From contig PKYZ01000621.1 in assembly GCA_003132865.1 (NCBI GenBank), positions 1 through 6,093 on the forward strand: 6,093 nt of DNA, in the 5' to 3' direction. This DNA is from Bryobacterales bacterium. GTDB lineage: Bacteria > Acidobacteriota > Terriglobia > Bryobacterales > Bryobacteraceae. Positions 6,072 to 6,093 of this stretch are shown here, one piece after another. A program made the position numbers and the translations under genes. Under the pieces are notes generated by a model that was not told where the DNA came from, did no database searches, and saw nothing but the letters and a program-made list of their open reading frames with translations. Numbering within the stretch: position 1 is the stretch's first letter; every line of letters starts with the position of its first letter.

Positions 6072-6088
6072 GCAGGCCCTCGGCCTGC
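6072..6088. repeat. Perfect GC-rich hairpin after the STAS gene
   Basis: GCAGGCC-CTC-GGCCTGC is a 7-bp perfect inverted repeat with a three-base loop, 14 bases after the STAS stop. It may end the STAS transcript, but the visible continuation (GGCGG) has no T-run, so it is not a standard rho-independent terminator. Short hairpins of this make also occur as dispersed intergenic (REP-like) repeats in GC-rich genomes. The window ends five bases later and hides any second half. Confidence 0.5.
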
Positions 6089-6093
6089 GGCGG

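Overview
The window looks like chromosomal DNA of an acidobacterium of the Solibacter/Bryobacterales type. It is GC-rich, and the largest gene ends in the C-terminal domain known from the many secreted proteins of Solibacter (the TIGR03437 type), placed behind a long NHL-repeat propeller. The lineage is inferred from protein content only.

Layout. Positions 1-422 hold no convincing gene and look less GC-rich and decayed. Positions 423-641 (+) encode the C-terminal half of a PIN-domain (VapC-like) toxin with no start or N-terminus, so it is a relic. It ends inside an AT-rich 16-bp perfect palindrome (640-655). From there to about 5613 all genes are on the minus strand. Positions 763-3882 encode a 1039-residue secreted protein with a signal peptide, twelve NHL units, a DUF11-like beta-sandwich and the Solibacter-type C-terminal domain. 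A 164-bp gap separates it from a three-gene operon, read from right to left: an ECF sigma factor (5017-5613, start uncertain), its membrane-bound zinc-binding anti-sigma factor (4526-5020) and a three-pass membrane protein with a C-terminal zinc ribbon (4116-4529). Both junctions are ATGA overlaps, so the three products are probably translationally coupled. Divergent from the sigma gene is a STAS-domain protein of the anti-sigma-factor-antagonist family (5704-6057, +). The window ends in a perfect GC-rich hairpin.

How the genes work together (inference): the sigma factor is held at the membrane by the ZAS-type anti-sigma factor until a cell-envelope signal releases it; the zinc-ribbon membrane protein may join or sense with that complex. 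The STAS protein next door belongs to the partner-switching class, which normally acts on a different kind of anti-sigma factor. The NHL protein lies just downstream on the same strand and may be a target of the sigma factor; one short similar sequence lies upstream of both, which is weak evidence.

The most notable observation is an in-frame amber codon in the zinc-ribbon gene. Past the stop, the same frame continues for 22 codons and completes a second CxxC-x10-CxxC zinc ribbon with exactly the spacing of the first. The stop therefore cuts a double zinc ribbon in half, as a recent nonsense mutation, a sequencing error, or readthrough.
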